From Clostridiales bacterium (GTDB lineage Bacteria > Bacillota > Clostridia > Lachnospirales > WQUN01), in NCBI GenBank assembly GCA_031273705.1, contig JAISRJ010000329.1, forward strand, positions 1 to 9,470: 9,470 nt of DNA, given 5' to 3'. The notes beneath the pieces are model-generated. The model made no database searches. It was not told where the DNA came from and worked only from the letters and a program-made list of their open reading frames with translations. The position numbers were made by a program, and so were the translations under genes. This document shows, piece by piece, positions 1 through 7,721 of the stretch (positions are counted from its first letter, which is position 1; each line of letters begins with the position of its first letter).

Positions 1-1223
1 ATTTTATACCATGTCGCATAGTCCACCCTCCCTGTCACAGGTAACTTAAAGACTTTTTGGAAGGCTTCCACAGCTCCTATGGTCGATCCACCGTATTGCC
101 CGTCAACCCTCAACTTTCCAATCACCGGATAATTATTGGAAATTACATTCAACTGCTCCTGAATAGCCCTTACCGGCATACCGCTAGATCCGTTAACCAA
201 TTCTACGCCTGGATAAGACATCGGAGTTCCTTCAACCTTTTCGGCTCTCGCGATATAAACATCGCTGCCATAAAAGTGCTGTAATATCTCCAGCGCCGAG
301 TAACCCTGATCCCCCAAGTCTTTTGAACCCCACTGCGTCATCCAATTAGGACAACTTGAGCGTTTGCCGTCACAATACTGCGCAAACAACGGCTGACGAA
401 TACCAGGTTTCGTTATATAACTGGAAAATACTTCATCCACTATAACTGATATTTCCTCAAAGATATTTCTACCGTAATTAAACGCGTGATCATATTGTGT
501 CGAGTTAGTTATTGTAAAATAATAGCCCTTTGATCTATACCATTCGGTAAAAACCCTATTCAAAGTAAAGGAAATAATAGCCAAGACATTTGCTTTTATA
601 CATTCCTCCGGCCAGGTGGCATATATTTCACAGCTCGCCACATTTTTAATATAATCTTTATACGGCACCCAATAATTTTGCGCCGAAGCGTTTGTCGGAA
701 GTCCATTATGCACCACGATAGTTTCGGGCACGATGGGTTCCGGCAATACAACAAACCCAGTCGATGGAGGCAATTCTTTAACATCCGGCTCGGGTATCTT
801 TGGAGGGTACGTCACGAATAACGTTTGAGGCTGTATAGAAATAAAATCCAAATCCGGAGTCGGCGCGTCCAGCGGATGAATATTTACAGGCTGTAACGCC
901 AAACACGTTGGAAGGATCTGCACGCCGTCGACATACAATCTATCGTAACCATCCAATTCAACCTCTATATCATATTCAGAATAAGGCTGAGCAAAATTCG
1001 CCTCCTCCAACGAATAATCCAACGGCGGAGTAGGCAGCGTTATTTCCGGAGTTTGGCCGGATTCATCCGTATACAATTCATCTATTATGGTTTCGGGGCG
1101 GCCATGTTGTAATACGCGCACTCTGGCCTGCCCTGCCGGGCTGCCGGGATCAATTCTGTAAACCCCGACTTGCAACCTACCTGTGTCCGGTATGAAATAT
1201 CCCTTCCTGATAAAAGCTCGCAT
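1..1223 (-). CDS. SleC-like cortex-lytic protein with SpoIID-like and peptidoglycan-binding domains (3' end off window)
   Basis: This reading frame starts at ATG 1223 and stays open to the left edge, giving at least 407 residues, so the C-terminus is missing. A good AGGAGG lies 10 bases upstream. Residues 1-110 look like a beta-sandwich (carboxypeptidase-regulatory-like) domain. Residues 189-325 match a SpoIID-type lytic transglycosylase: DYIKNVASCEIYATWPEE carries the presumed catalytic Glu199, and a later QYCDGKRSSC...TQWG segment matches the conserved SpoIID C-terminal motif. Residues 337-407 form a PG_binding_1 domain. The same domain order, with extensive shared sequence, occurs in the protein at 3073-5949, so the two are paralogues. 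Clostridial SleC degrades spore-cortex peptidoglycan after activation by a Csp protease, and a Csp-like gene lies just upstream. No secretion signal is visible, which fits synthesis in the mother cell. The usual GLSQWG motif reads WMTQWG here, so activity may differ. Family assignment is good; exact function is inferred. Confidence 0.85.
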   Translation of the reverse strand, partial: MRAFIRKGYFIPDTGRLQVGVYRIDPGSPAGQARVRVLQHGRPETIIDELYTDESGQTPEITLPTPPLDYSLEEANFAQPYSEYDIEVELDGYDRLYVDGVQILPTCLALQPVNIHPLDAPTPDLDFISIQPQTLFVTYPPKIPEPDVKELPPSTGFVVLPEPIVPETIVVHNGLPTNASAQNYWVPYKDYIKNVASCEIYATWPEECIKANVLAIISFTLNRVFTEWYRSKGYYFTITNSTQYDHAFNYGRNIFEEISVIVDEVFSSYITKPGIRQPLFAQYCDGKRSSCPNWMTQWGSKDLGDQGYSALEILQHFYGSDVYIARAEKVEGTPMSYPGVELVNGSSGMPVRAIQEQLNVISNNYPVIGKLRVDGQYGGSTIGAVEAFQKVFKLPVTGRVDYATWYK

Positions 1224-1233
1224 ACTTTTTTAA

Positions 1234-1239
1234 CCTCCT
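1234..1239 (-). promoter_or_regulatory. Ribosome binding site AGGAGG of the left SleC-like gene, overlapping the protease stop codon
   Basis: On the minus strand AGGAGG precedes ATG 1223 by 10 bases. It overlaps the protease stop codon (TAG, 1240-1238), so the two genes are probably co-transcribed and translationally linked. It supports 1223 as the start of the truncated left gene. Confidence 0.8.
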
Positions 1240-2956
1240 ATAGAGTCTGATATCTAACCATTTCATTCATTGTATTACTCAGGCATAAGGCGCCATAACC
1301 CCAAGACTCATTCGGAAATTCGCGCCCTATCGCCCTGGCGGCCCCCATCTTTAGAAACGCCTTTACCCTTTGCCCATACAGAAACGGATCATTGCCGTCC
1401 ACTATACCCCATTGCATCATCAAAGCGACCGAACCGGTTACAAACGGGGCCGCGATACTGGTCCCGGAATATGTATCATAGCCGCCGTTTCTTTTTGCGG
1501 CCGTAATATTAACCGCGGGCGCGACCAAATCGGGTTTTATCATTCCCGTGCGTGTATAACCCTTGCCCGAAAACGCCGCTATGGCATTTATTCGGTAATC
1601 ATAGCCGCCCACACTTATAACTCTAAAGCTCGTGGCGGGCAGAGTGATTGTAGACAGTGGATCCGGAGCGTTAAAACCCGTGCCGGTTGTAATTTCTTCC
1701 GTAACAGGCAGCCAAATATCAAATTTCCCTTCCACAATTTTTCCGGCGCGTACATTTATAATCCATTGCCCGGAAGGTAAAACACCGTTAATGGCTTTTA
1801 TCTGAAAGAATATTTCCTGATTTTCATTATAATGACTGGGCTGACTGTATTCGGCATATACCGCAATATTACCGAATCGCATGGATCTAATCGGACTGAC
1901 ATAACTGATTTCCCCGGTGGACGCCCCACTGGGTAAAACCAGCGACAAATAAAACTCATCAACAAAATTCTGCCAGAAAGTTATGTAAAAAGACTGCAGC
2001 CCTGCCGACGTATGAAATACAACATTAGTTATTCCATTCTCTAAAATTGTCCCGAAATAATGGTGTGAGGCTCCGCCCTCGTTGCCTGTCGCGGCTATGA
2101 TGTTAGTTTTCCACTGTGAAGCCGTTTCGTCTATGAATGTTTCAAACAAAGACTGACCGTCATGAGATCCGTTGTTTGTGCCAAAGCTCATATTTATCAC
2201 CAGCGGCATGTTCAGCGATTTCGCTTTATCCACAAAGTATTTTAAGGCTCGCATAAGCTCGGTATTGCGTACAAAAGATCGCTCTCCGTTTCTGCCTAGT
2301 CTAGCCACAATCAAGGACGACTCCGGCGCGACCCCAATATTTGCGACGGCTCCACGCCCGTTGCCCGCTGCCACACCGGCGACCGCCGTCCCATGCCCTA
2401 AAAAATCCAATTCTGGTATAACCGAAAACGGCTGGCGGTTTTTCAAGGCATTATTCAATTGTTCATTCGTGTACTCTACGCCGTATTTAAATCCTTCGGG
2501 CGGGGAACTCTGCCCAAACGCCGCCTGATCCCAAAAAAACATTATACGACTTCCGCCATCCTCATTTCTAAAATCCGGATGAGTGTAATCCACTCCCGAA
2601 TCGGCTATAGCCACCAGCACACCTCTGCCGGTCAAATTAAATCCGAGAGAACTTTGCACAGTGGAAACGCATGACCGGCTGATCGCGTCGCTTAAAGTAG
2701 AAAATTTCAAATTTTTAGGCTTTTCAATATGTTCTATTTGACTAAAATTGTTCAAATCCGTAACCCTATTGGCGGAAAGCGTGATAATGGCGTAATTCTC
2801 GCTCAAAATCTCCACATCCGCGCCTAATTCGGCGGCTATGTCTCGCAAATCCCCATTATATTTTACTATCACTTCCCAAGTATTATCTTCTATATTAAAA
2901 CCGGCTCCAAGCTCGCTGTCCTCCAGAAGCGCCTCGTCCTCGTAAGACACACTCAT
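1238..2956 (-). CDS. Csp-like subtilisin-family (S8) germination protease
   Basis: This is a 572-residue subtilisin-like serine protease. Residues 1-100 form a prodomain of the kind found in Csp proteases. The triad is intact: Asp119 in IADSGVDYTHPDF, His188 in GHGTAVAG, and Ser500 in SGTSIAAP, with oxyanion Asn292 in ATGNEGG. About 130 residues (roughly 297-430) sit between Asn292 and the Ser segment, where Csp proteases carry a jelly-roll insert. Length and layout match clostridial CspB, which cleaves pro-SleC during germination. There is no signal peptide. ATG 2956 is supported by AGGAGG 8 bases upstream. The SleC-like gene at 1-1223 follows after 14 bases, and another SleC-like gene is divergent. 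Because the triad is complete this is not a CspC-type pseudoprotease. Gln101 in STVQSS is a possible self-processing site, by analogy with autoprocessing of CspB; this is inference. A general S8 peptidase is the less likely alternative. Confidence 0.92.
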   Translation of the reverse strand: MSVSYEDEALLEDSELGAGFNIEDNTWEVIVKYNGDLRDIAAELGADVEILSENYAIITLSANRVTDLNNFSQIEHIEKPKNLKFSTLSDAISRSCVSTVQSSLGFNLTGRGVLVAIADSGVDYTHPDFRNEDGGSRIMFFWDQAAFGQSSPPEGFKYGVEYTNEQLNNALKNRQPFSVIPELDFLGHGTAVAGVAAGNGRGAVANIGVAPESSLIVARLGRNGERSFVRNTELMRALKYFVDKAKSLNMPLVINMSFGTNNGSHDGQSLFETFIDETASQWKTNIIAATGNEGGASHHYFGTILENGITNVVFHTSAGLQSFYITFWQNFVDEFYLSLVLPSGASTGEISYVSPIRSMRFGNIAVYAEYSQPSHYNENQEIFFQIKAINGVLPSGQWIINVRAGKIVEGKFDIWLPVTEEITTGTGFNAPDPLSTITLPATSFRVISVGGYDYRINAIAAFSGKGYTRTGMIKPDLVAPAVNITAAKRNGGYDTYSGTSIAAPFVTGSVALMMQWGIVDGNDPFLYGQRVKAFLKMGAARAIGREFPNESWGYGALCLSNTMNEMVRYQTL

Positions 2957-3072
2957 GGCAAAAACCTCCTCGGTCTATGTTATTCATATATTTTTTCGAC
3001 AGTGCTTGTCTTGTCACGTTTTGTTTCTACAAAAATATACTATGACTAGAAATCAATAAGGGGTGAAATTAT
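2957..3072. promoter_or_regulatory. Divergent promoter region between the protease and the large SleC-like gene
   Basis: These 116 bases hold both ribosome binding sites (AGGAGG at 2965-2970 on the minus strand; AAGGGGTGA at 3058-3066 on the plus strand) and must hold both promoters. On the plus strand CAC (3015-3017), a 16-base spacer and AATATACTA (3034-3042) resemble the mother-cell sigma-K pattern AC-N16-CATANNNTA with one mismatch in the -10. The overlapping complement reads CATAGTATA (3044-3036 on the minus strand), a perfect CATANNNTA, but its nearest AC is 18 bases upstream. TTGTCA (3011-3016) and TATACT (3036-3041) also resemble a sigma-A pair, with a long 19-base spacer. Mother-cell control would fit spore proteins, but these matches were found by eye and are weak. 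Confidence 0.4.
3058..3066 (+). promoter_or_regulatory. Ribosome binding site that fixes a TTG start
   Basis: AAGGGGTGA lies 6 bases before the TTG at 3073. An in-frame TGA at 3064-3066 inside this site, followed only by AAT and TAT, means the frame cannot start earlier. No ATG occurs in frame for about 30 codons, so TTG 3073 is the natural start. Confidence 0.75.
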
Positions 3073-5949
3073 TTGGGTACAGGATATTTGATAGTTAAAG
3101 TTTCCACGGCTCAAGAAATAATACCGATAGCCGGCGCGACTGTAGAAATTTTTTCTTTAGTCGGCGAAATGCTTAATAAAATGACCACTGGGATAGACGG
3201 ATTGATCCGCCCGATTGCGCTTGAAGCGCCCGACGCGGCAAACAGCTTAATTCCGGACAGTACCGAACCTGTTTTTTCGATGGTAGATGTAAGAATAATC
3301 GCCGATGGATTTGACGAGAGTTTATTATATGGTGTTCACATTATGGATACCGACACATCGATACTTTTAGTAAACCTGACCCCACAAGACCCCAGCTCAA
3401 TTGCCAACTATGTAAACGAAATCACAATCCCCCCGACAGCGGTGAATCTTTCAGTGCAGCGAATTCAAGAGACTCAGCAGACAAACTCGCGTATTCTAAA
3501 AGAAGTCATTATTCCAGACTCTGTAACAGTTCACCTTGGAGTGCCTAACTCTTCGGCATTTAATGTTCAGGTCCAATTTGTGGACTATATAAAAAACGTA
3601 GCGTCTCATGAAATCTATTCCACCTGGCCGGAAGCTTCGTTGGAAGCGAATATACTCTGCGAAATCACCTATGTTTTAAATAGGATATATACCGAATGGT
3701 ATCCTAGCAGGGGTTATCCTTTTGATATAACCAGTTCTACAGTCTACGATCAATCCTATGTTCACGGTGGGGAAATTTTTAAATACATCAGCGAAGTAGT
3801 GGATAGAGTCTTTGACAAGTATGTACGCCGTGAAGGGCGCACGGCCCCTTATTTTACACTATATTGCAATGGTACGACTTCAACATGCGCGGGTCTGTCT
3901 CAATGGGGAACAGTGGAATTAGCTCAAGATGGCATGAACGCGCTTGATATATTACACGATTATTATCCCGAAGATACTGAAATCGCGGAAAGCAATATCT
4001 TCCAGGATATAGAAGAAGCGTATCCGGGCTATGTTTTAGGCGAAGGCGCGAGCGGTCAACCTGTAAAAATAGTTCAGAATTATCTGAACAGAATACGGAT
4101 CAACTATCCGAATATACCGCAGATAAGCAATCCGGACGGGATATTCAACTTTCAAACAACGGCTGCCGTAAGGATCTTTAAACATGATTTCAATCTAGGT
4201 GAAGATGGAAAAGTCGATAAAATAACTTGGTACAAATTATCTCAAGTTTGCGAAAACATCAAAAAACTCTCCGATCTTACCATAGAGGGAGAGTCTGTGG
4301 GCATAGGTGACGCGCCCCCCAACGTGAGTTTAGTGGAAGGTTCTCGCGGAGGTTATGTAACTCAATTACAATTTTTGCTTAACTATATTTCTATGTTTTA
4401 CAGCGGGATTCCGCAGATTATTGAAAACGCTCTGTTTGACGCCAGGACAAAAGCGTGTGTTATGACTTATCAGAGGATATTCGCGCTAATGCAAGACGGT
4501 ATAGTCGGTCCGGTAACTTGGAACTCGCTATATGAAATTTATTACAACATCATTGATAACATTGCGATACCCTACGAACCGGAAGACATACCGCCGTCCG
4601 GCGCATATCCGTATCCGGGGTATATATTGCGTTTGGGAAGCACCGGCGAACATGTTGAAATTCTACAGCGGGTCATTAACGCGGTGGGTGAGTTTTACCC
4701 ACAAATTCCAAAGATTAACGTGGACGGAAGATTTGGCGCAGGCACTCGAACCGCGCTCGCGACTTTCCAGAATATTTTCGGTCTTACACCGGACGGATTG
4801 GCCGGTCCCTCCACATGGGCGGAACTTATGAATCAATATGAATTATTAAATGCCGGTACACAGAGACCGACATATTCAGGCTATCTGCTGCGAGTCGGTT
4901 CGCGCGGCAATACTGTAATGATGATTCAAGGCTATCTTAATTCATTGTCTACTCAGTACCCGAGCATTCCAAAGATAAGCACGGACGGTATTTTTGGCAG
5001 CAGTACTTATGACGCGGTTAGGGAATTTCAGAGGATAAAGGGGCTGACGGTAGACGGCATTGTGGGTCAAGGCACTTGGAATGCTATAATGGATGCGTAT
5101 TACGGCAACAGAGACGGCAGAATAAGCGGTTCGGACGTTAACCCGGACGGTGATGAAAATATCGCGCCTACAGACTATAATCCATCTGAATCCGAACAGG
5201 ATATTGGCAATGCCATGTATGAACCGAACACGGCGCCATATGACGCCGGAACAGATAATTTCACCCAACAAGACACACAAAACGCAATTGATCAGGGGCA
5301 GTCCAATAATGTCTCAGCAAATGTCCCAAGCGCGAATGGAGTGAGTGGATTGAACGGCAGTAACAGCTATACCGGCGAAACAGATTATCCCGTGGTTAAT
5401 GAAAGCGGCAGCTATACCGGCGTTAATGCCGCGACCGCCTATGATGGCCGCAACGGAACCTATACCGGCGTTAATGGCGCGACCGCATATAATGGCGGCA
5501 ACGGAACTTATACCGGCGATGCCACGGCGAACAATGGATCAATTTTCCCGGGGCATAATGGCGCGGGTATTTATACAGGTGGGAACGGAACATGCGCAAA
5601 TTGCCGTCCAAACAGAATAGATTACTCCGGCGCGAACGGTACCACAGGTTATAGCACAGCGCAAACCTCGCTTAGCCCGGCGCTTCCTTACAGCGCGACA
5701 GCAGCTTTACCGGAACCGGCGTATCGCCCCAACCAGTATCCCGTTGTCTCCGAGACTTCGTTGTATCAAAGCGGATACCAAACGCCAAATGTAACTTATC
5801 CATCAAGCGGCTATCAAGAATCCGGCATGGCTTATCCGGCGACGCAAACCGGCGCGAATATCGGCTTCTCACTCGCTGAGAACCCGGCTAAATCGATCTT
5901 ATATTTAATATTGTTAAGGCTTTTGTCTTTGCGCTGCAGATGCTGCTAG
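3073..5949 (+). CDS. Large SleC-like cortex-lytic protein: SpoIID-like domain, four peptidoglycan-binding repeats, low-complexity tail
   Basis: This is a 958-residue protein starting at TTG. Residues 1-110 form a beta-sandwich-like domain and 111-165 a linker. Residues 170-305 are a SpoIID-like lytic transglycosylase domain, with presumed catalytic Glu180 in NVASHEIYSTWPEA and the motif CNGTTSTCAGLSQWG. Four PG_binding_1 domains follow at about 318-394, 418-493, 517-592 and 604-678, each with the DG.FG..T...V..FQ / DG..G..TW pattern. Residues 680-958 are rich in Gly, Asn, Thr, Tyr, Ser and Pro, with YTG-type repeats, a CANC motif at about 839-842, and a hydrophobic end finishing RCRCC. Characterised SleC proteins are less than half this length and have one peptidoglycan-binding domain. 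The divergent Csp-like protease and the paralogue at 1-1223 suggest a role in cortex hydrolysis at germination. No signal peptide is seen. Domain calls are firm; the substrate, any activation by the protease, and the tail's role are inference. Confidence 0.88.
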   Translation: MGTGYLIVKVSTAQEIIPIAGATVEIFSLVGEMLNKMTTGIDGLIRPIALEAPDAANSLIPDSTEPVFSMVDVRIIADGFDESLLYGVHIMDTDTSILLVNLTPQDPSSIANYVNEITIPPTAVNLSVQRIQETQQTNSRILKEVIIPDSVTVHLGVPNSSAFNVQVQFVDYIKNVASHEIYSTWPEASLEANILCEITYVLNRIYTEWYPSRGYPFDITSSTVYDQSYVHGGEIFKYISEVVDRVFDKYVRREGRTAPYFTLYCNGTTSTCAGLSQWGTVELAQDGMNALDILHDYYPEDTEIAESNIFQDIEEAYPGYVLGEGASGQPVKIVQNYLNRIRINYPNIPQISNPDGIFNFQTTAAVRIFKHDFNLGEDGKVDKITWYKLSQVCENIKKLSDLTIEGESVGIGDAPPNVSLVEGSRGGYVTQLQFLLNYISMFYSGIPQIIENALFDARTKACVMTYQRIFALMQDGIVGPVTWNSLYEIYYNIIDNIAIPYEPEDIPPSGAYPYPGYILRLGSTGEHVEILQRVINAVGEFYPQIPKINVDGRFGAGTRTALATFQNIFGLTPDGLAGPSTWAELMNQYELLNAGTQRPTYSGYLLRVGSRGNTVMMIQGYLNSLSTQYPSIPKISTDGIFGSSTYDAVREFQRIKGLTVDGIVGQGTWNAIMDAYYGNRDGRISGSDVNPDGDENIAPTDYNPSESEQDIGNAMYEPNTAPYDAGTDNFTQQDTQNAIDQGQSNNVSANVPSANGVSGLNGSNSYTGETDYPVVNESGSYTGVNAATAYDGRNGTYTGVNGATAYNGGNGTYTGDATANNGSIFPGHNGAGIYTGGNGTCANCRPNRIDYSGANGTTGYSTAQTSLSPALPYSATAALPEPAYRPNQYPVVSETSLYQSGYQTPNVTYPSSGYQESGMAYPATQTGANIGFSLAENPAKSILYLILLRLLSLRCRCC
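5413..5518 (+). repeat. 48-bp in-frame tandem repeat coding for YTG/NG-rich segments
   Basis: Two adjacent 48-bp units (5413-5460 and 5461-5508) encode 16-residue units of the form YTGVNxATAYxGxNGT. A third unit begins at 5509 with TATACCGGCG and then diverges. Related YTG segments flank them (SYTG near 5370; IYTG near 5572). The units differ mainly by single substitutions, as expected from tandem duplication in a low-complexity tail. Confidence 0.85.
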
Positions 5950-5960
5950 AATCGCGGACG

Positions 5961-5996
5961 ACAACGCGCCCCTACAACTTAGTAGGGGCGCGTTGT
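5961..5996. terminator. Perfect 15-bp inverted repeat between convergent genes, possible bidirectional terminator
   Basis: The arms ACAACGCGCCCCTAC (5961-5975) and GTAGGGGCGCGTTGT (5982-5996) are exact reverse complements around a 6-base loop, AACTTA. The hairpin starts 12 bases after the stop of the large SleC-like gene and lies 7 bases from the ureC stop, the place expected for a shared terminator. Neither side has a proper T-tract, so it is not a textbook intrinsic terminator. It could instead be an interspersed palindromic repeat or an RNA-stabilising hairpin. Confidence 0.6.
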
Positions 5997-6002
5997 GTGT
6001 TA

Positions 6003-7721
6003 TTAGAACAAATAATATCTCCTGCATAAAGGCAAAGACTCGGAAGGTTCGGAATCAACCTGAACACCGTCGATTTTTACCATATATGTACTCGAATCAA
6101 CTTCAATCCTCGGGGTTTTGTCATTAAGAACCATATCTTTTTTAGCTACATTCCTGCAATTTCCAACCGGAAGAACTATTTTTTCAAGCCCTAGCTTTTC
6201 CTTTATACCATCATCATACGCAACCTTGCTGACAAAGGTAATAGACGTATTAGACCGCGCTTTGCCGTATGCGCCCCACATATTTTTCATAATAACAGGT
6301 TGAGGGGTTGGGATAGATGCGTTGGCGTCGCCCATTTTCGCGGCGGCAATAAATCCTCCTTTAATAATCACATCGGGTTTTACACCAAAAAAAGCCGGAT
6401 CCCAAATCACTAGATCAGCGATTTTTCCTTCTTCTATCGAGCCTACATAATCGGCAATACCGTGCGCGATAGCCGGGTTAATGGTGTATTTTGCCACATA
6501 CCTTCTTGCGCGATAGTTATCGTTATCCTCGCCCTGGGCTTCCGGCAGCTGACCGCGCTGTTTTTTCATTTTATCGGCGCACTGCCACGCCCTGGTAATT
6601 ACCTCGGCCGGTCTGCCCATAGCCTGCGAATCGGAATTAAGGATGGATATTGCCCCCATGTCGTGCAGTATATCCTCAGCCGCTAAAGTTCCATAGCGGA
6701 TTCTAGACTTGGCAAAAGCGACATCTTCCGGTAGATTCGGGTCAAGATGATGGCAAACCATAATCATATCCAAGTGTTCGTCTATCGTGTTTTTAGAAAA
6801 CGGCATCGTGGGGCTTGTGGAAGAAGGCATAACATTGGGCAGCCCCGCCGCCTTGATAATATCCGGCGCGTGACCTCCGCCCGCCCCTTCGGTATGATAG
6901 GTGTGAATGGCGCGTCCGGCAATGCTGTCACGCGTGGATTCAAAAAATCCCGCTTCGTTCAATGTATCGGTATGAATAGTAATTTGCACATCGTATTTGT
7001 CGGCGACGTTTAAACTTGTATTTATAGCCGACGGCGTCGTACCCCAATCCTCATGCAGTTTTAGTCCGATTGCCCCTGCCTGTATTTGCTCTGTCAGCGG
7101 TTTTTCCGCGGACGCGTTCGCCTTGCCAAAAAAGCCGAAATTCATTTGAAACTCTTCGGCCGCCTCCAGCATTTTATGTATATTATACTCCCCCGGTGTG
7201 CAAGTAGTCGCAAACGTACCCACAGCCGGACCTGTTCCGCCGCCGATCATGGTTGTCATACCCGAATAGAGAGATGTTTCGACCTGCTGCGGACAAATAT
7301 AATGCACATGGGTATCAATTCCGCCCGCCGTTACAATCATACCTTCACCGGCGATAACCTCCGTACCAACCCCCGCCACCAGTATGGAATCAACGCCGTC
7401 CATAATATCGGGATTACCGCTTTTTCCGATACCCACGATTTTACCGTCTTTTATACCAATGTCGGCTTTTACAATGCCCCAAGAATCAAGTATAGTCGCG
7501 TTTGTAATCAGAGTGTCCAGAGCGCCGCCCTCGTTCGTTATATCAGAGTTTTGCCCCATGCCGTCCCGGATGGTTTTACCGCCGCCGAACTTCATCTCGT
7601 CACCGTAAACCGTAAAATCTTTTTCAATCTCTATGAACAAATCCGTGTCGCCCAAACGAATTTTATCGCCTGTTGTAGGTCCGTACATAGAACAATATTC
7701 TTTTCTGTTTATCTCTTTCAT
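6003..7721 (-). CDS. ureC: Urease alpha (catalytic) subunit UreC
   Basis: The catalytic subunit of nickel urease hydrolyses urea to ammonia and carbamate in the cytoplasm. At 572 residues it is full length. The active site is complete: His138 and His140 (GGIDTHVHYICPQQ), the carbamylated Lys221 (GLKLHEDWG), His250 (TIHTDTLNEAGF), His276 (YHTEGAGGGHAPD), flap Cys323 with catalytic His324 (MVCHHL), and Asp364 (NSDSQAMGR). These sit at a constant offset of +4 from the Klebsiella numbering. The C-terminus, LPLCRRYYLF, is the usual family ending. ATG 7721 overlaps the ureB stop as ATGA, showing translational coupling. It is the last gene of the urt-ure run on this strand. No accessory gene for nickel insertion (ureD, E, F or G) follows, so maturation depends on genes outside this window. 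Confidence 0.98.
   Translation of the reverse strand: MKEINRKEYCSMYGPTTGDKIRLGDTDLFIEIEKDFTVYGDEMKFGGGKTIRDGMGQNSDITNEGGALDTLITNATILDSWGIVKADIGIKDGKIVGIGKSGNPDIMDGVDSILVAGVGTEVIAGEGMIVTAGGIDTHVHYICPQQVETSLYSGMTTMIGGGTGPAVGTFATTCTPGEYNIHKMLEAAEEFQMNFGFFGKANASAEKPLTEQIQAGAIGLKLHEDWGTTPSAINTSLNVADKYDVQITIHTDTLNEAGFFESTRDSIAGRAIHTYHTEGAGGGHAPDIIKAAGLPNVMPSSTSPTMPFSKNTIDEHLDMIMVCHHLDPNLPEDVAFAKSRIRYGTLAAEDILHDMGAISILNSDSQAMGRPAEVITRAWQCADKMKKQRGQLPEAQGEDNDNYRARRYVAKYTINPAIAHGIADYVGSIEEGKIADLVIWDPAFFGVKPDVIIKGGFIAAAKMGDANASIPTPQPVIMKNMWGAYGKARSNTSITFVSKVAYDDGIKEKLGLEKIVLPVGNCRNVAKKDMVLNDKTPRIEVDSSTYMVKIDGVQVDSEPSESLPLCRRYYLF

Noticed and set aside
4942..5280. Minus-strand 112-codon frame inside the large SleC-like gene
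   Set aside because: It is antisense to the fourth peptidoglycan-binding domain and adjacent tail, with no supporting motif or ribosome binding site.
5860..5949. Possible frameshift creating the odd RCRCC terminus of the large SleC-like protein
   Set aside because: Codon use stays normal until the final hydrophobic stretch, and the gene ends right before the hairpin. Nothing in the other frames continues a recognisable domain.
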